From the NCBI GenBank assembly GCA_037179335.1, contig JAKZHN010000022.1, positions 248,001 through 312,000 of the forward strand: DNA of 64,000 bases. Direction: 5' to 3'. A program made the translations under genes and the position numbers. Positions 11,240 through 22,005 of this stretch are shown one piece after another. Source of the DNA: Cyclaneusma minus. Lineage: Eukaryota; Ascomycota; Leotiomycetes; Marthamycetales; Marthamycetaceae. Under the pieces are notes generated by a model, which was not told the DNA's origin, searched no databases, and saw nothing but the letters and a program-made list of their open reading frames with translations. The first letter of the stretch is position 1; each line of letters begins with the position of its first letter.

Positions 11240-11680
11240 CGAGCCTTGCGAACCTAGGCGCTTCATCTCCAAGTTCAGCTTCAACGTCTTCTTGGACTTT
11301 GCACGGATTCATCCCGCCGCCTCTTCCCAGCCTTGCAAGTCTACACTCTCCATCACCAACCTCAAGCTTCTCGAGCTTCGAGGAACAAGTTCTTCACTCG
11401 CTTCAGGCCTCGACAATCCGATCTGCGAGCTCTCCGCTCACGACCCTCCCTTCCGAACTCTTCGAATCTACACTCTCCGTTTCCAACATCCACACAAGCT
11501 TCTCTCAACGACCTTGCGTATCAAGTTCATCATTTCTATCTGGCTTCTCATATCCCATTTTTCGACCTTGCTCCTGAGCCTAGCGAAAATAAACCAATCT
11601 CGTCACCTCCAACCTAAAGCTCCTCAAAGACGCTGCGACGCAAGTTCGTCACTTCGATCAGGCTTCTCGCGAACCTGCCT
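11240..11680 (+). repeat. degenerate ~125-bp repeats upstream of the HET gene
   Basis: Three to four similar blocks begin near 11245, 11357, 11485 and 11607. Each contains a motif like CAAGTTC(A/G)TCA followed by CA(G)GCTTCTC. The spacing between the last three is about 128 and 122 bp. They keep partial open frames in more than one phase. They may be decayed exons of an upstream repeat protein or simply duplicated leader sequence. Confidence 0.4.
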
Positions 11681-11689
11681 TCTACAGCC

Positions 11690-14067
11690 ATGGAGATACA
11701 ACCATTAGAAGCCGTACCCGAGTCTGCTACGATCTCGATGCAGAAAGAAACCGATAGCTCGAATGGTCAGAACGATAGTGGTTCCAGGGAAATTAGCGCG
11801 GCATCCGAGGAGGAAAAGGCCAGCGGACCATCCATGGATTCATGGTATGAGAAGTATATGAACACAGACGATAACCGCGAGCTTCAAAAAATCTGCAGAG
11901 ACTTGGATGATGAGGTCGACACGGCGCTACTAGAGAAGGAAGTGTGCAGCTTAATGCAGAACATCCACGTCGTTCGAGGCTTTTGTTCAAAGTGTCAGGC
12001 TATGCTGGATAACTGGCCTGATCTGAGAGGAGAAAAACAGTGGCAGGATCTAACTGAAGATGAAAGAATCCACCACAGGGCCTCATTCCCTAATAAGGAG
12101 TATTTTACTCTATACCTCAGTATTTTCGAGCTACAGGCTGGGGCAAAAAAAGGCTGTCGATTCTGCGCTTTGACCGTGCAGGAGTTCATTGAAAGGTATT
12201 CCAATCTGGAGCGTTTCCAACAAATCCATATGAAGCTAGGTCAGCTTGGCCAACCGACCGCTCTCAGCATGATGCCACTGCCAGTGAACAACGATGATAC
12301 GCTGGAAATGACGTGGAGCTGGCCTGGAAAACCTGTGCAGCTCCGCCGGGATGATGTCGACCAAGTGCAATTCATAGTAACAGCAAAGAAGATCACAGAG
12401 ACTTCAGGTTTGTTCCAATTCGTCACCTTGCATAGGTACTCACTTACTAATATGTCATAGGCTTATTCAAGATGCAACAGTCTCTGGATGCAGTCTCATA
12501 CGCTACACAAATATCCAAGTTCTGGCTCAATACATGTCTAAACTCTCACAAAATGTGTCGGGAACAAAACGCCTCTAGTTTTATTCCTACGAGACTTGTG
12601 TCAATAGACGCAGAGCCTCCCCGGTTGGTACACACAGCAGACTGGAAGGATAGCCCTCCGTATGCTACTTTGAGTCATTGTTGGGGCGACCTGGAGTTTA
12701 TGAAGCTGACTCGAGCTACGATCCATTCTTTTGGTAAAGAAATCCCTACGCAACACTTGACGAAGACCTTCCAAGACGCTATATACATTGCTCGTCAGCT
12801 TGGTCTTGCATTTTTGTGGATCGACTCTCTCTGCATCATTCAAAATGACGCTGATGACTGGGAAAAAGAAGCAATGTTGATGGCTTCGGTCTATGGTGGA
12901 TCGACTGTTAATATAGCTGCCTCTTCCGCGAAAAATGGTAGCGAAGGATGTTTTTTGAGACCTCCAGATTTGTGTGGAGGTCTCGAAGCAGAATTCACAG
13001 TAAATGGCAGCAAAGGGTTGTACCGAATTCCAGTAACCGAGGGCGATTTGCTTTATAAATATTCTACCAAGTGGTCAGTATTGGGAAAACGAGCATGGGT
13101 AATGCAAGAGAGATATCTGGCAACGAGAACCTTGCATTGCAGCAGATGGGGATTCTTCTGGGAGTGCAAAACACAGACCGCATCAGAATCGCTTCCAAAT
13201 GGTGTTGACTGTGGTAATGAGGAGCGTCTCATTGCTGGGAGAGACACAGTTGAGCTATTTCTTAATCGCGACTGGAAGTTGCGTCACTGGACAAAAGTCG
13301 TTGAAGAGTATTCCGAGTGTGACTTGACTTACAGCAAGGACAAGTTAGTCGCCATCGCTGGAATTGCTCGGACGATACAAGAAAAGAGCAAAGATCAGTA
13401 TTGTGCGGGTATGTGGAGGCGCGATCTAGACTTTCAGCTCTGTTGGAGTTTGATGACCACCATCATCCCTCACCCACGGCCAATCTATAGAGCTCCAAGC
13501 TGGTCATGGGCTGCTGTAGATGACATAACTGTTTTTAGTGGAGCGAGTGAAAATTCCACCGAAGAGCGCTACACCAGGGTCCTGGATGTCTCGGTGATAG
13601 GTCTAGGAAAGGAAACGGACCCTCTGGGCCAGGTCTCAAGTGGAGAGCTTACACTTCGTTGTTCCTTCATGGCCGACGCTAAGCTCGAGGGTCAGCTCTT
13701 TCCCGGCCTTCCGACGAAGTCGGTAACAGTTCAAACATCCAGGCATAACCGTGGATATTTATGGAATATAATATGTTGGGACTACGAGAAAGAATGGAGT
13801 AGTCAACACGATGGCGATGTATTGCTGTTGCCCTTACTTTTGGCGACACAAGCTGGACACCAGGGCAGACCTGTGGGGCTCATACTTCAAGCGACTGGCA
13901 CAGCGAGAGGCCAGTACCATCGGGTTGGATTTTTCGAAATAACGCCAGAGCGCGACAGAGAAAACTCTTTTCAGCAACTCTTGAAAGAGTCAGGAGCAGC
14001 CACAGCCGAAAAATACTGCTCTCACATCATCCCAAACCTAGAAGACAACGAAGACCCCGAAGCATGA
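11690..14067 (+). CDS. HET-domain protein (heterokaryon incompatibility type)
   Basis: Two exons, 11690..12407 and 12461..14067, joined over a 53-nt intron with a TTACTAAT branch site, give 774 aa. The N-terminal 240 residues are acidic and hold two CxxC pairs (C99/C102 and C156/C159), a metal-binding-like pattern common before HET domains. The HET core follows: YATLSHCWG (307-315), KTFQDAI, LGLAFLWIDSLCIIQ, DWEKEA and YGGSTVNIAA, then LTYSKDKLVAIAGIA. Family knowledge: HET proteins trigger cell death after fusion of unlike strains, often as effectors downstream of NLR-type partners. No partner gene is visible nearby. The setting, between transposon relics and an assembly gap, fits the fast-evolving habitat of these genes. 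The specific allele type cannot be assigned. Confidence 0.92.
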
Positions 14068-14932
14068 TACGTGATCACCATCGTCTAATATCGGCGAGAC
14101 ATTCTCGAAATCACCTGCGGCCACGAGTCGGTCACTTGAGATTTCGCTACTATTGAGTCGAGATCAGCGTGAGCTTCTAGGAGGCAGGGACTCAGGTGTT
14201 CATGTTGCGCAGATGACACAGCACGGGTGTGTTTCTGGACGAGATTGATAGAATGAACGAGGATGTGAGGGTGATGGAGGGCTTTTCACATTAGTCACCG
14301 TTCCCTTTTGCTTTATTTGGGGGGGGGGGGGGGGGGGTTGGGTTAAGGTTGGGGTTTTGGGGGAAAGTAGCAAAAAATAAAGGAAGGGGAACGTGTTTTT
14401 TGGAAAAAAATTGCCAAAAAAAAAATNNNNNNNNNNNNNNNNNNNNNNNNNNNNNNNNNNNNNNNNNNNNNNNNNNNNNNNNNNNNNNNNNNNNNNNNNN
14501 NNNNNNNNNNNNNNNNNNNNNNNNNNNNNNNNNNNNNNNNNNNNNNNNNNNNNNNNNNNNNNNNNNNNNNNNNNNNNNNNNNNNNNNNNNNNNNNNNNNN
14601 NNNNNNNNNNNNNNNNNNNNNNNNNNNNNNNNNNNNNNNNNNNNNNNNNNNNNNNNNNNNNNNNNNNNNNNNNNNNNNNNNNNNNNNNNNNNNNNNNNNN
14701 NNNNNNNNNNNNNNNNNNNNNNNNNNNNNNNNNNNNNNNNNNNNNNNNNNNNNNNNNNNNNNNNNNNNNNNNNNNNNNNNNNNNNNNNNNNNNNNNNNNN
14801 NNNNNNNNNNNNNNNNNNNNNNNNNNNNNNNNNNGTTCTGGTGGGTGGTGGGGGCGGGGGCGCCCGCCCCGCCGGCCCCCGCTCCTGGGGGTGGGGGGGG
14901 GGGGGGGGGCCCCCCCCCCCCCCGGGAGTAAG
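14068..14932. other. assembly gap flanked by homopolymers
   Basis: Unknown bases fill 14427..14834. A 19-G run lies at 14319..14337, and on the far side a 17-G run abuts a 14-C run (14893..14923). The flanking sequence is dominated by G, T and A tracts and looks unreliable. Open frames crossing the gap have no meaning. Confidence 0.95.
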
Positions 14933-15322
14933 GAGTCGGTTTTCTGGGAAAGGAGCAATCTATAAGGCTAGGAGCTCGAGTCTTTGGGAACTCAATGGCG
15001 AAGAATACAGGTCACGGATCTCAAGGATCAGCAACTGTTTCTCGTTTCCGGATAAAGCTTTAAGGGGGTGGGAAATGACGGGATGACAAGAGACAGAGGT
15101 TCGGAGGCCACTTTTCACACCAGGGAGATTTTGACTCTTATTTGCGCGAGGGAAAATAGAGCGCTTTTCTGAGAAAGGAGAATTTCCTACCGTCAGTGGC
15201 TCAAGGCTTGTAAGGAACTCGAGGGCGAAGAACTCGTATCCCGAATGTATTTCTCGTTTCCAGATGGGGTTTTCAGGGGCTGGGAAAGGGGGGAATGACA
15301 GGCCGCTTTTTCACACCAGTAA
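14933..15322 (+). repeat. diverged tandem duplication (~190 bp unit)
   Basis: Copy A (about 14933..15125) and copy B (about 15160..15322) share, in order, TTTTCTGGGAAAGGAG-like, GGAACTC..GGCGAAGAA, TTTCTCGTTTCC, GGG(G)TGGGAAA and TTTTTCACACCAG motifs. They are direct copies with many substitutions. No coding role is evident. Confidence 0.6.
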
Positions 15323-15449
15323 CGACTTACGAATTTCTTTGTGTTTGTTTGGCAGGATGATTGGAGTTGGTTTTCAGTGATCGCAGAAATTGGGAATTTC
15401 CACAGATCAAAGCTTGTTCGGGAATCGAGGAATATAAACGCGCTATATA

Positions 15450-15779
15450 CAGTTACGTGCAAAAAGTCTGGACCCCCGTTAATAACTGGGATTTGAGAGT
15501 GTGCCCAGTACGGCAGTAATGGAGAATATCCCCTTTCCCCAGTGATTAAGAAAATCCTCAAAAATTGAGAATATCCTGAATACTTGAGGATATTTCGAGG
15601 CATTGGGAACATCCCTTTTCCCAAATAATCGAAAACATGCCGAAGGATCAAGAAATTCTGAAATTCAAAACTCTCATAACTGGAAACAAGACTCCATTTC
15701 CAACCCACTGCAAGTTTGCAACACCCTAACCTCAGAAAGGGTGTCCGGGTGCAGACCTTTTTTCACCCCACGGCCACAG
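15450..15779. mobile_element. 330-bp TA-flanked MITE (Tc1/mariner-like ends)
   Basis: TA dinucleotides flank the element at 15448..15449 and 15780..15781. The left end reads CAGTTACGTGCAAAAAGTCTG and the inverted right end reads CTGTGGCCGTGGGGTGAAAA then AAGGTCTGCACCC, giving imperfect terminal repeats. The core carries AGAATATCC and CAGTGATTAAGA words that recur at 31.05 kb. No transposase frame is present. The frame 15193..15708 (-) runs through it and is judged accidental. Confidence 0.5.
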
Positions 15780-15781
15780 TA

Positions 15782-16836
15782 CGAGGAAGTCTGGCAGTAC
15801 CTCTGCGAGCTGGAACTTGCTTGCTTAGCGGAAACACGCACTCGATGACCTTGTGTGAAATATAGACTTACCAACAACCACAAGTCTCTCCCCCACAAAA
15901 TCCTCCCAACCCAGACAGTAGACACGGCAAAACGAAAACTTGAAGTCACACTCACAGCACCCGCATCGAAGCTCCACCATCTTAATTCCCATTGAACAGT
16001 CTTCAGTTTACCCACCACTCCCGAAGGCCACTTACTATCATGACTTCTCCTCGGTATCGTCGCTGCTACTCCGCACGAGCGCCTTCGCCAGATAAACGTC
16101 CACTCCACAAGACGAAAAACGAACAGCAATAGCCTGACAGAATTCCCACTTTGGACCCCAAGTTCCCAACACCCCTAGAAGATGATCCTACAGACTGGAA
16201 CTTCTCACCTTACCAACATCTGACTGTCAATGATCAACACGAGTGCGTGGAGCCATGAACTAGCATCTTACTATATTCATATCATAACATCGAAGCCTCA
16301 ATTCCCTGGATAGTAGATACACTAGCAATCCTCCATCAGCATTCCATTCCATTACCAACAAATTTGTACCCATCCGATCCAAATGGCCAAAGTCCAAAAG
16401 TACCTTAGACACCAACGACGAGGTAAGAACACAACACAAGAACAGGAACAAACACGGCCAGCTTGCAGCCGCAAAGCAGAAGAGGAAGACAGGAAGAAAG
16501 CATTTTGGCGAGACGACAGCCACCCAACCCGTGGAGACCCCGACCCGTTTTCCCGTCTCCCATCGCCATTATCAACCTTTTTGTGTCCCATCGAAGAAAT
16601 TACCGAAACCGATTCCTCCCAGGTGACAGGTCCTTGAATGAGAAACATTGAGGGGAGTAGAAAATGGTGGAGAAAAAGAAAGGGAAGCAGGCGACCAGAG
16701 TGACAGAAAACCACCCTCGAGACCTCAAGCCATCCAAAAATCTCCAGGCACCCCGAGGAGACCAACACGCCCGAGAAAGAAATCAGAAGAGACGAGCGCC
16801 CAGCGACACAACACTCAAAACGCCAGATCTCACATC
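15782..16836. other. intergenic region, no supported gene
   Basis: This lies downstream of the aminotransferase gene and includes its probable 3' untranslated region. Overlapping frames on both strands (16352..16840 minus, 16383..16637 plus) show no motif and cover one another, as expected for chance. Confidence 0.45.
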
Positions 16837-18353
16837 TCAAAACTCCACCCCCGGAAACCCCTCCCTAACAGTCTCCACCAACCTCCCAACAATCAACTCC
16901 ACATCCCCCGTATCCACCGTAAAAGCCGGCGCCACAATAAGATGATCTCCCCCCCACCCATCCTCCGCAGACCCCTGCCCCGGATAAAACGTAATCCCCT
17001 GCTTCTCATACGCGATCTCGCGTAACCCAGTCGCCCTCTGCTCCTCTCGCGGAAACGGCTCCTTCGTCTCCTTATCCTTCACAAAATCGATTCCCCAAAA
17101 CAGTCCCCGTCCGCGAATATCACCTACATGCGGATGATGTCCTAGCCTCTCCTTAAGCAGCTGACCCATGTATTCGCCCTGTTTGCGCACGTTGCTGAGT
17201 AAGTCGTGTTCTTGGATATACTCCTGCAGAATAAACGCATCGGCGCAATTCCGCGGGAAGTTCTGAAACGTGTGGCCGTGCTGGAAGTCATTCAGCTTAT
17301 CCGCAACCTTCTGATGTATCAGCAAAGCCGAAATGTCCGCAAATCCACCCCCAAGACATTTGCCAACAAGTTGAATATCAGGCACAACGTCTTCGTCTTG
17401 CCAAACATGCATAGTGCCCGTTCTCCCCATACCACACATAATCTCATCAAGCACAAACAGTATGCCGTATTTTTCGCACGTGGCTTTCATGGCTTTGAGG
17501 TAGCCGGGCACGCACGGGACGCAGCCGAGCGCCGCGCCGACAATGGGCTCGCAGAAGAAGGCGGCGACATTTTGGGGACCGCAGGCTTGGATGCCAGCCT
17601 CGAATTCGGCGACTTTGCGGGCCACGAAAGATTCGTTCGACTCGCCTGGTAGTTGCTGGCGGTAGGCGTTGCAAGAAGGGATTTGGTAGTTCCAGTCGGG
17701 GAGCATGTCGGCGTAGATCTCGCGGCGGGCTTTGTGACCGGAGATTCCGAGGGCGGCGATGGTGTTTCCGTGGTAGCTGCCTTCGCGGGACATTATGATG
17801 CGGCGTTTTTCGCCGTTCATCATGTGGTACTGGCGAGCCATTTTGATGGCTGCTTCTGTGGCATCGGATCCTAGGCAAGTTAATACGCAGTCTCTTAGGA
17901 GTCCTTTATACGCTTACCTGAGCTGATGACCCAGACACTGTCCATTTTGAAGCCCGTGCTTTCAATGAGCCATTCGGCAAATCTCTCAGCAGCGTCTTCA
18001 ACGTGGATACCAGAGTAGACATAAGTGACTACGCTCAAAATCCGTTGTAAGTTCTCCATGAAACGTCTATGAAGCTCCTTGGTGCCCTGTCCTGCACATG
18101 TCACTGCGGCACCACCACATGCCTCGAATATCCTGCGGCCATCCCGCAACACTAAGTAGTGGCCTTCGTGACCAACCACTTTTTCAGTAGGCCGTCCATC
18201 GCGGCGGCCAAGCAGATAGTTCCTTTTCTTCTTGGAGCTGCCATTGGTCGATGCTGGCAAGACTGGCAAGTCACCATTGGCAGGTTGGACGGGCGAAAGC
18301 TCGCCCTCGCTTGAAAAGCCGCTGGGAGTTGGATCGATACGTGAAGGAGCCAT
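16837..18353 (-). CDS. class-III pyridoxal-phosphate aminotransferase
   Basis: Exon 1 is 18353..17918 and exon 2 is 17870..16837, with a 47-nt intron; the product is 489 aa. The fold-type I signature is clear: GSDATEAAIKMAR across the splice site, SYHGNTIAALGISG, FVLDEIMCGMGRTG with the cofactor-contacting Asp near 287, and VGKCLGGG with the Schiff-base Lys near 316. The C-terminal GDIRGRGLFWGIDFV is also typical. Family knowledge: these enzymes move an amino group from omega-amino acids, diamines or similar substrates to a keto acid. The exact substrate cannot be read. The N-terminal 60 residues are hydrophilic with no targeting signal, suggesting a cytosolic enzyme. An in-frame ATG at 18470 would add 39 residues of low-complexity sequence; I prefer 18353. 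No pathway partners lie alongside. Confidence 0.93.
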
Positions 18354-21300
18354 CCCCACTAGATGAACTTGGAGCAGACTGCACTGGCTGACAGAAAACT
18401 TGTGGTGGTGAACAGATGACGAAACTGATTCAAGACAAAGAGATGTTGCCGAGCTCGAGCTATTCGCCAAAAGGAGTAAGGTAGGTTTGGGAACGAAAGA
18501 CTGTTCAAAGACAAAGAACGCAGATAGAGCTTGAGATGTTCAAAAACAAATACAAAACGAAAGCAAAGACCCAAGCTCCTCTTTATACTTTGGCAATCCC
18601 GGCCCGGTGCGGGTACGTCAACTTCAGGCAACCCTGATAAGCTTCTTCCTAAAAAAGTCTCCGGCGCACAAGCCAGCACGCCAACCCGGGGGGAGTCGAG
18701 CTAGTATATCGGCCCATGGGGCAAGTCATAGCCGTTCCCGATATCTTGCTCGACAGCCTGTTTGTAAGCCCTGCTTGCACCGTAGCCATATCCCCAAACC
18801 GAGACAGCCGATTCGATAGAGCGGTCGGTCACTTGAAGCTACCGCCCGAGCGTATCCACAGAAATGAGGCGTACGACTTGATGATCATGCAGTAGTACGG
18901 CACCAAAGATAGATAAGTGGAAACAAGTGGACGGGGAGAGGTGGTTCGAAGGAATGTGTTGGTGATATTGAGCAAGTTTGTCGAGTTTGACCAATAAGGA
19001 CGTTGGTTGAACATGACTATACGAACGCTGGTGATCCTACCGGCTCGGCTATTTTTACCCAAATCTGAAACGGGACATGGGACCGTGGATGAATTCGTGG
19101 GTCCAGTGTCCATATGAGCTAGTATCAAATATGAAGAATGAAGCTAGATCGGGATGTCCCCGCGTCCGACGAGATAGCTAGCCGTGCTTTGCGGGGACGG
19201 CACTTGTGTGATGAGACGGACTCACCAGGCTGAATTAATATATCGGTGTTGAGAAGGAGAAATATAATTGGAGGCTCAAGTTAGGCAAGTCCAACGGGCG
19301 AAGATGAACGGAAAAACGCATGGCGTTCGGAACGGCGGTCGTTATGGCCAGACTACTCGGAGACCACATTCGTACACGTACATGTAGCAGACGGGCCCAC
19401 GGGGAGAAGGATTTGTTGGAGGCAAGGATATATCAAAAGGAATGACATCTGCCAATCCGGTCTGTTGCAGCAGCGTGCGCCCGAAAAATCGTCGGGTTGA
19501 AGATTAAAAATGGGCATGAGGACGACGGTATATGCTTGGGTGTAACCATCCATTGGCTGCGAGCATGCGAACCGGGGTATTGCTTCTGTTGGTAACGAAT
19601 TGGAGCTCGACCTCGTAATCCATGCCAGTGAGGCTGGACACAGTCCTGTCACGATGACAAGCTTGACATGATTCAGTTGGTGATGACTGGTGATGACTGG
19701 TGATCGGGCTCCAGCTATCACTTGACAGCCTGCCAATTCGTGACGAGGCGGTGAGGCAAAGGAAGGGCTACCAACGATTGTCTGTGAGCTCTCCAGAAAT
19801 GCTTTGACCTTCTTCATCCCCCCGGTTCTGGACTCCACAAGGGCTGACAGGGCGGGATGTGCACAACGTGGTTGTAACGGAAAGGCGTGCCAACAAAGGC
19901 GGGATGTGCCTCCTGATGTGCTCGGATGATATGTCGAAAGTCGAAAGAGCAGGGCATAGTAACAACACTTTGAAGAAGAGCGAATTAGCGGGCAGACTGG
20001 TGGCTGCAGCCGTGCAGGTTCATCATGAGTTCATGCACCATCTTGAGGTCATTCTTGGAACCACGCATTAGTAACCTGGTAGCAAGGCCGGATGATAGCA
20101 TCCAATTCGGGGCTCCGTATCTATTGGCCAATCTGCTTGAGGTGTTTTAGTAGCGGTTTCGAGGATAGTGAGCATAGTGGGCATGTGCCAAATACGAAGG
20201 CACACCATGTAGGCAGCCTGGTAGGCACCGAGCCGCCAGCTTGCCGAGAGTCGAGGGTGCCGATCCGATAACTACTACTAGTAATCCTCCGAACATGGTG
20301 CTCGGCCCGCAACCCCACCTTTGTGCTGTTCATCCTCCTGATGTCGAGTTTCAAAAAGGTCTCCACGGCGCAATATGGACAGGTGCCGAAGCCGAAGAAG
20401 GGAGCTAATGCGGCATTCACCAAAAACATCCAGTCCACCGCCACGTTAATCTGAGGTTAACCATGGTTTCGGGACCAGACCCCTTCCAGTGCTGTCCAAC
20501 TGGAAGCTCTCCGTGCCATCGGGGCAATGGTAAGTGGAGAACTCCGGCATACACGTATATGCAAACACCATAACCCCCACGTTCGCAAGGTTCTGGCCGT
20601 TCCGGAAGCTGTACGCGTGGGCTTGAGCTTCAAGCACATAGGAACTCCGAACGGCAAATGATCAGTTGAGTGCCAGACATGGGGGCGGAAGGCCGGAGCC
20701 CATCCGTGATGCATTGATTATCCGTTGCGGCGAGGGCGACATGGCAGTCTATGCATTCAAGGCGGATTGGGGATAACAACGCCGGCGAGCATCCTCGACG
20801 GCGGAGAACAGAGCGGAGGCACAAGGACTATTGCTTGGCAGATCCTGCAGCATTGCGATCCTGCATCTTCCCCCATGGATGAGTGGAGCTATTATCAGCT
20901 GACCCGGCAGGAAGCCTTCATCTCGAGGCAAATGTGGCAATAGCTTCGACTAATGACTTCGTTTCATCCGTGGGCGACTGCGTAGGGACTGCGTCTGCCC
21001 GTGGGGGTCCAAGAGTTTTTCTTCTCTTCAAGGCCTGCTGCTGCTGCTACCGTGGCGAGGTGCGTTACTGAAGGGATTCGGTCCGGCATGGTTGAAAGCC
21101 TATGAACGTGTAGTGAGTGGGTTGGAGCGGAAGATAAAGTGCTGTGTGTTGTCTGACGGAGCTACCACCAGAGTTCTCAAGCTTTCCATGTTCCGGATTG
21201 CAGGAGTCGGACGGACGATGATGAAAGACGTTGGCTGTGTCGGCGGCACCGGCCAACCGCCATATCCCCGTTGTCGTGCAGCAAGGCTGGATGGGCCTGA

Positions 21301-22005
21301 TGAAAAAGGGCGGAGATGATGAGATGATGAGATGACAGAAAACCAAGTCGAGAGCCTGAGGGTCACGTGACATCAGTCTGGCCTGAATACTGAGGCGCGA
21401 AGAATCGAGATTGTTTTCGTCATCAAGGCCAGCCAATCACAGTCGTGCGCCAGAATACAGCTTCCAACAGTAGTCAGTCTCAAGGCCGACATTCTCGTCA
21501 AAAAAGCTGTGGCAGCCTTCCAACAAGCCCATTGTCTCGTCACCGTGACACCATGGCTTGATCCATTGTTGGCCCAGTTCTGCTTCTCTCGTGCCCTAAC
21601 TCTCTTGCTGTCGACACCCATCCGCGCCGCCCGTCTCTTGCACGCAGTCGCTTCGATAGGCCGGACAGCTTCGCATTCTTTGCTTATATCGCCGTTGTAT
21701 CACGCGCCACCGCGTTTTCCCACGATACAACCATTTGCGCCCCAACAATCACTTGCAGCACCCGAGGTCCAACACCAGCCTCGCCTGCATCAAACCTGTG
21801 CCATTACAAAGGTGCGTTGTCGAGCATCCATAGCCCTTCGCCCGCCCACCGGCGCGCTTTCTACTTTCACCGTGTTCGTGCCCGTGTCCGCGCCCGTGTC
21901 CGCGACCGTGTCGCAACTGCCCCTCCGCCTTCAACACCGTGTCCTAGCCAACACCATTGCTGATTCTTGGCCGCGCAGCACAGCCTGACACTGTACCCAC
22001 CTGCT
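18354..22005. other. 3.6-kb divergent intergenic region
   Basis: This separates the aminotransferase (-) from the forkhead gene (+). Many short frames exist on both strands, the longest about 160 codons, but none shows a family motif or a convincing splice pattern. A GGTCACGTGAC palindrome sits near 21361, an E-box-like site that could serve regulation. A small direct repeat (GATGACTGGT, twice) occurs near 19680. I cannot exclude a small unrecognised gene here. Confidence 0.4.

Noticed and set aside
10927..11577. 216-codon plus frame upstream of the HET gene
   Set aside because: Low-complexity Ser/Pro sequence open in several frames at once, no motif; treated as degenerate repeat or leader.
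14200..15086. Long frames across the unknown bases
   Set aside because: They consist mostly of unknown residues through the assembly gap.
15193..15708. 171-codon minus frame
   Set aside because: It crosses a transposon end and a duplicated segment and has no motif or splice support.
16352..16840. 162-codon minus frame after the aminotransferase
   Set aside because: Overlapped by plus frames of similar size and lacks recognisable sequence; likely 3' untranslated region.
21509..21988. 159-codon plus frame just before the forkhead gene
   Set aside because: C/T-rich promoter and leader composition; the real start with basic N-terminus is at 22006.
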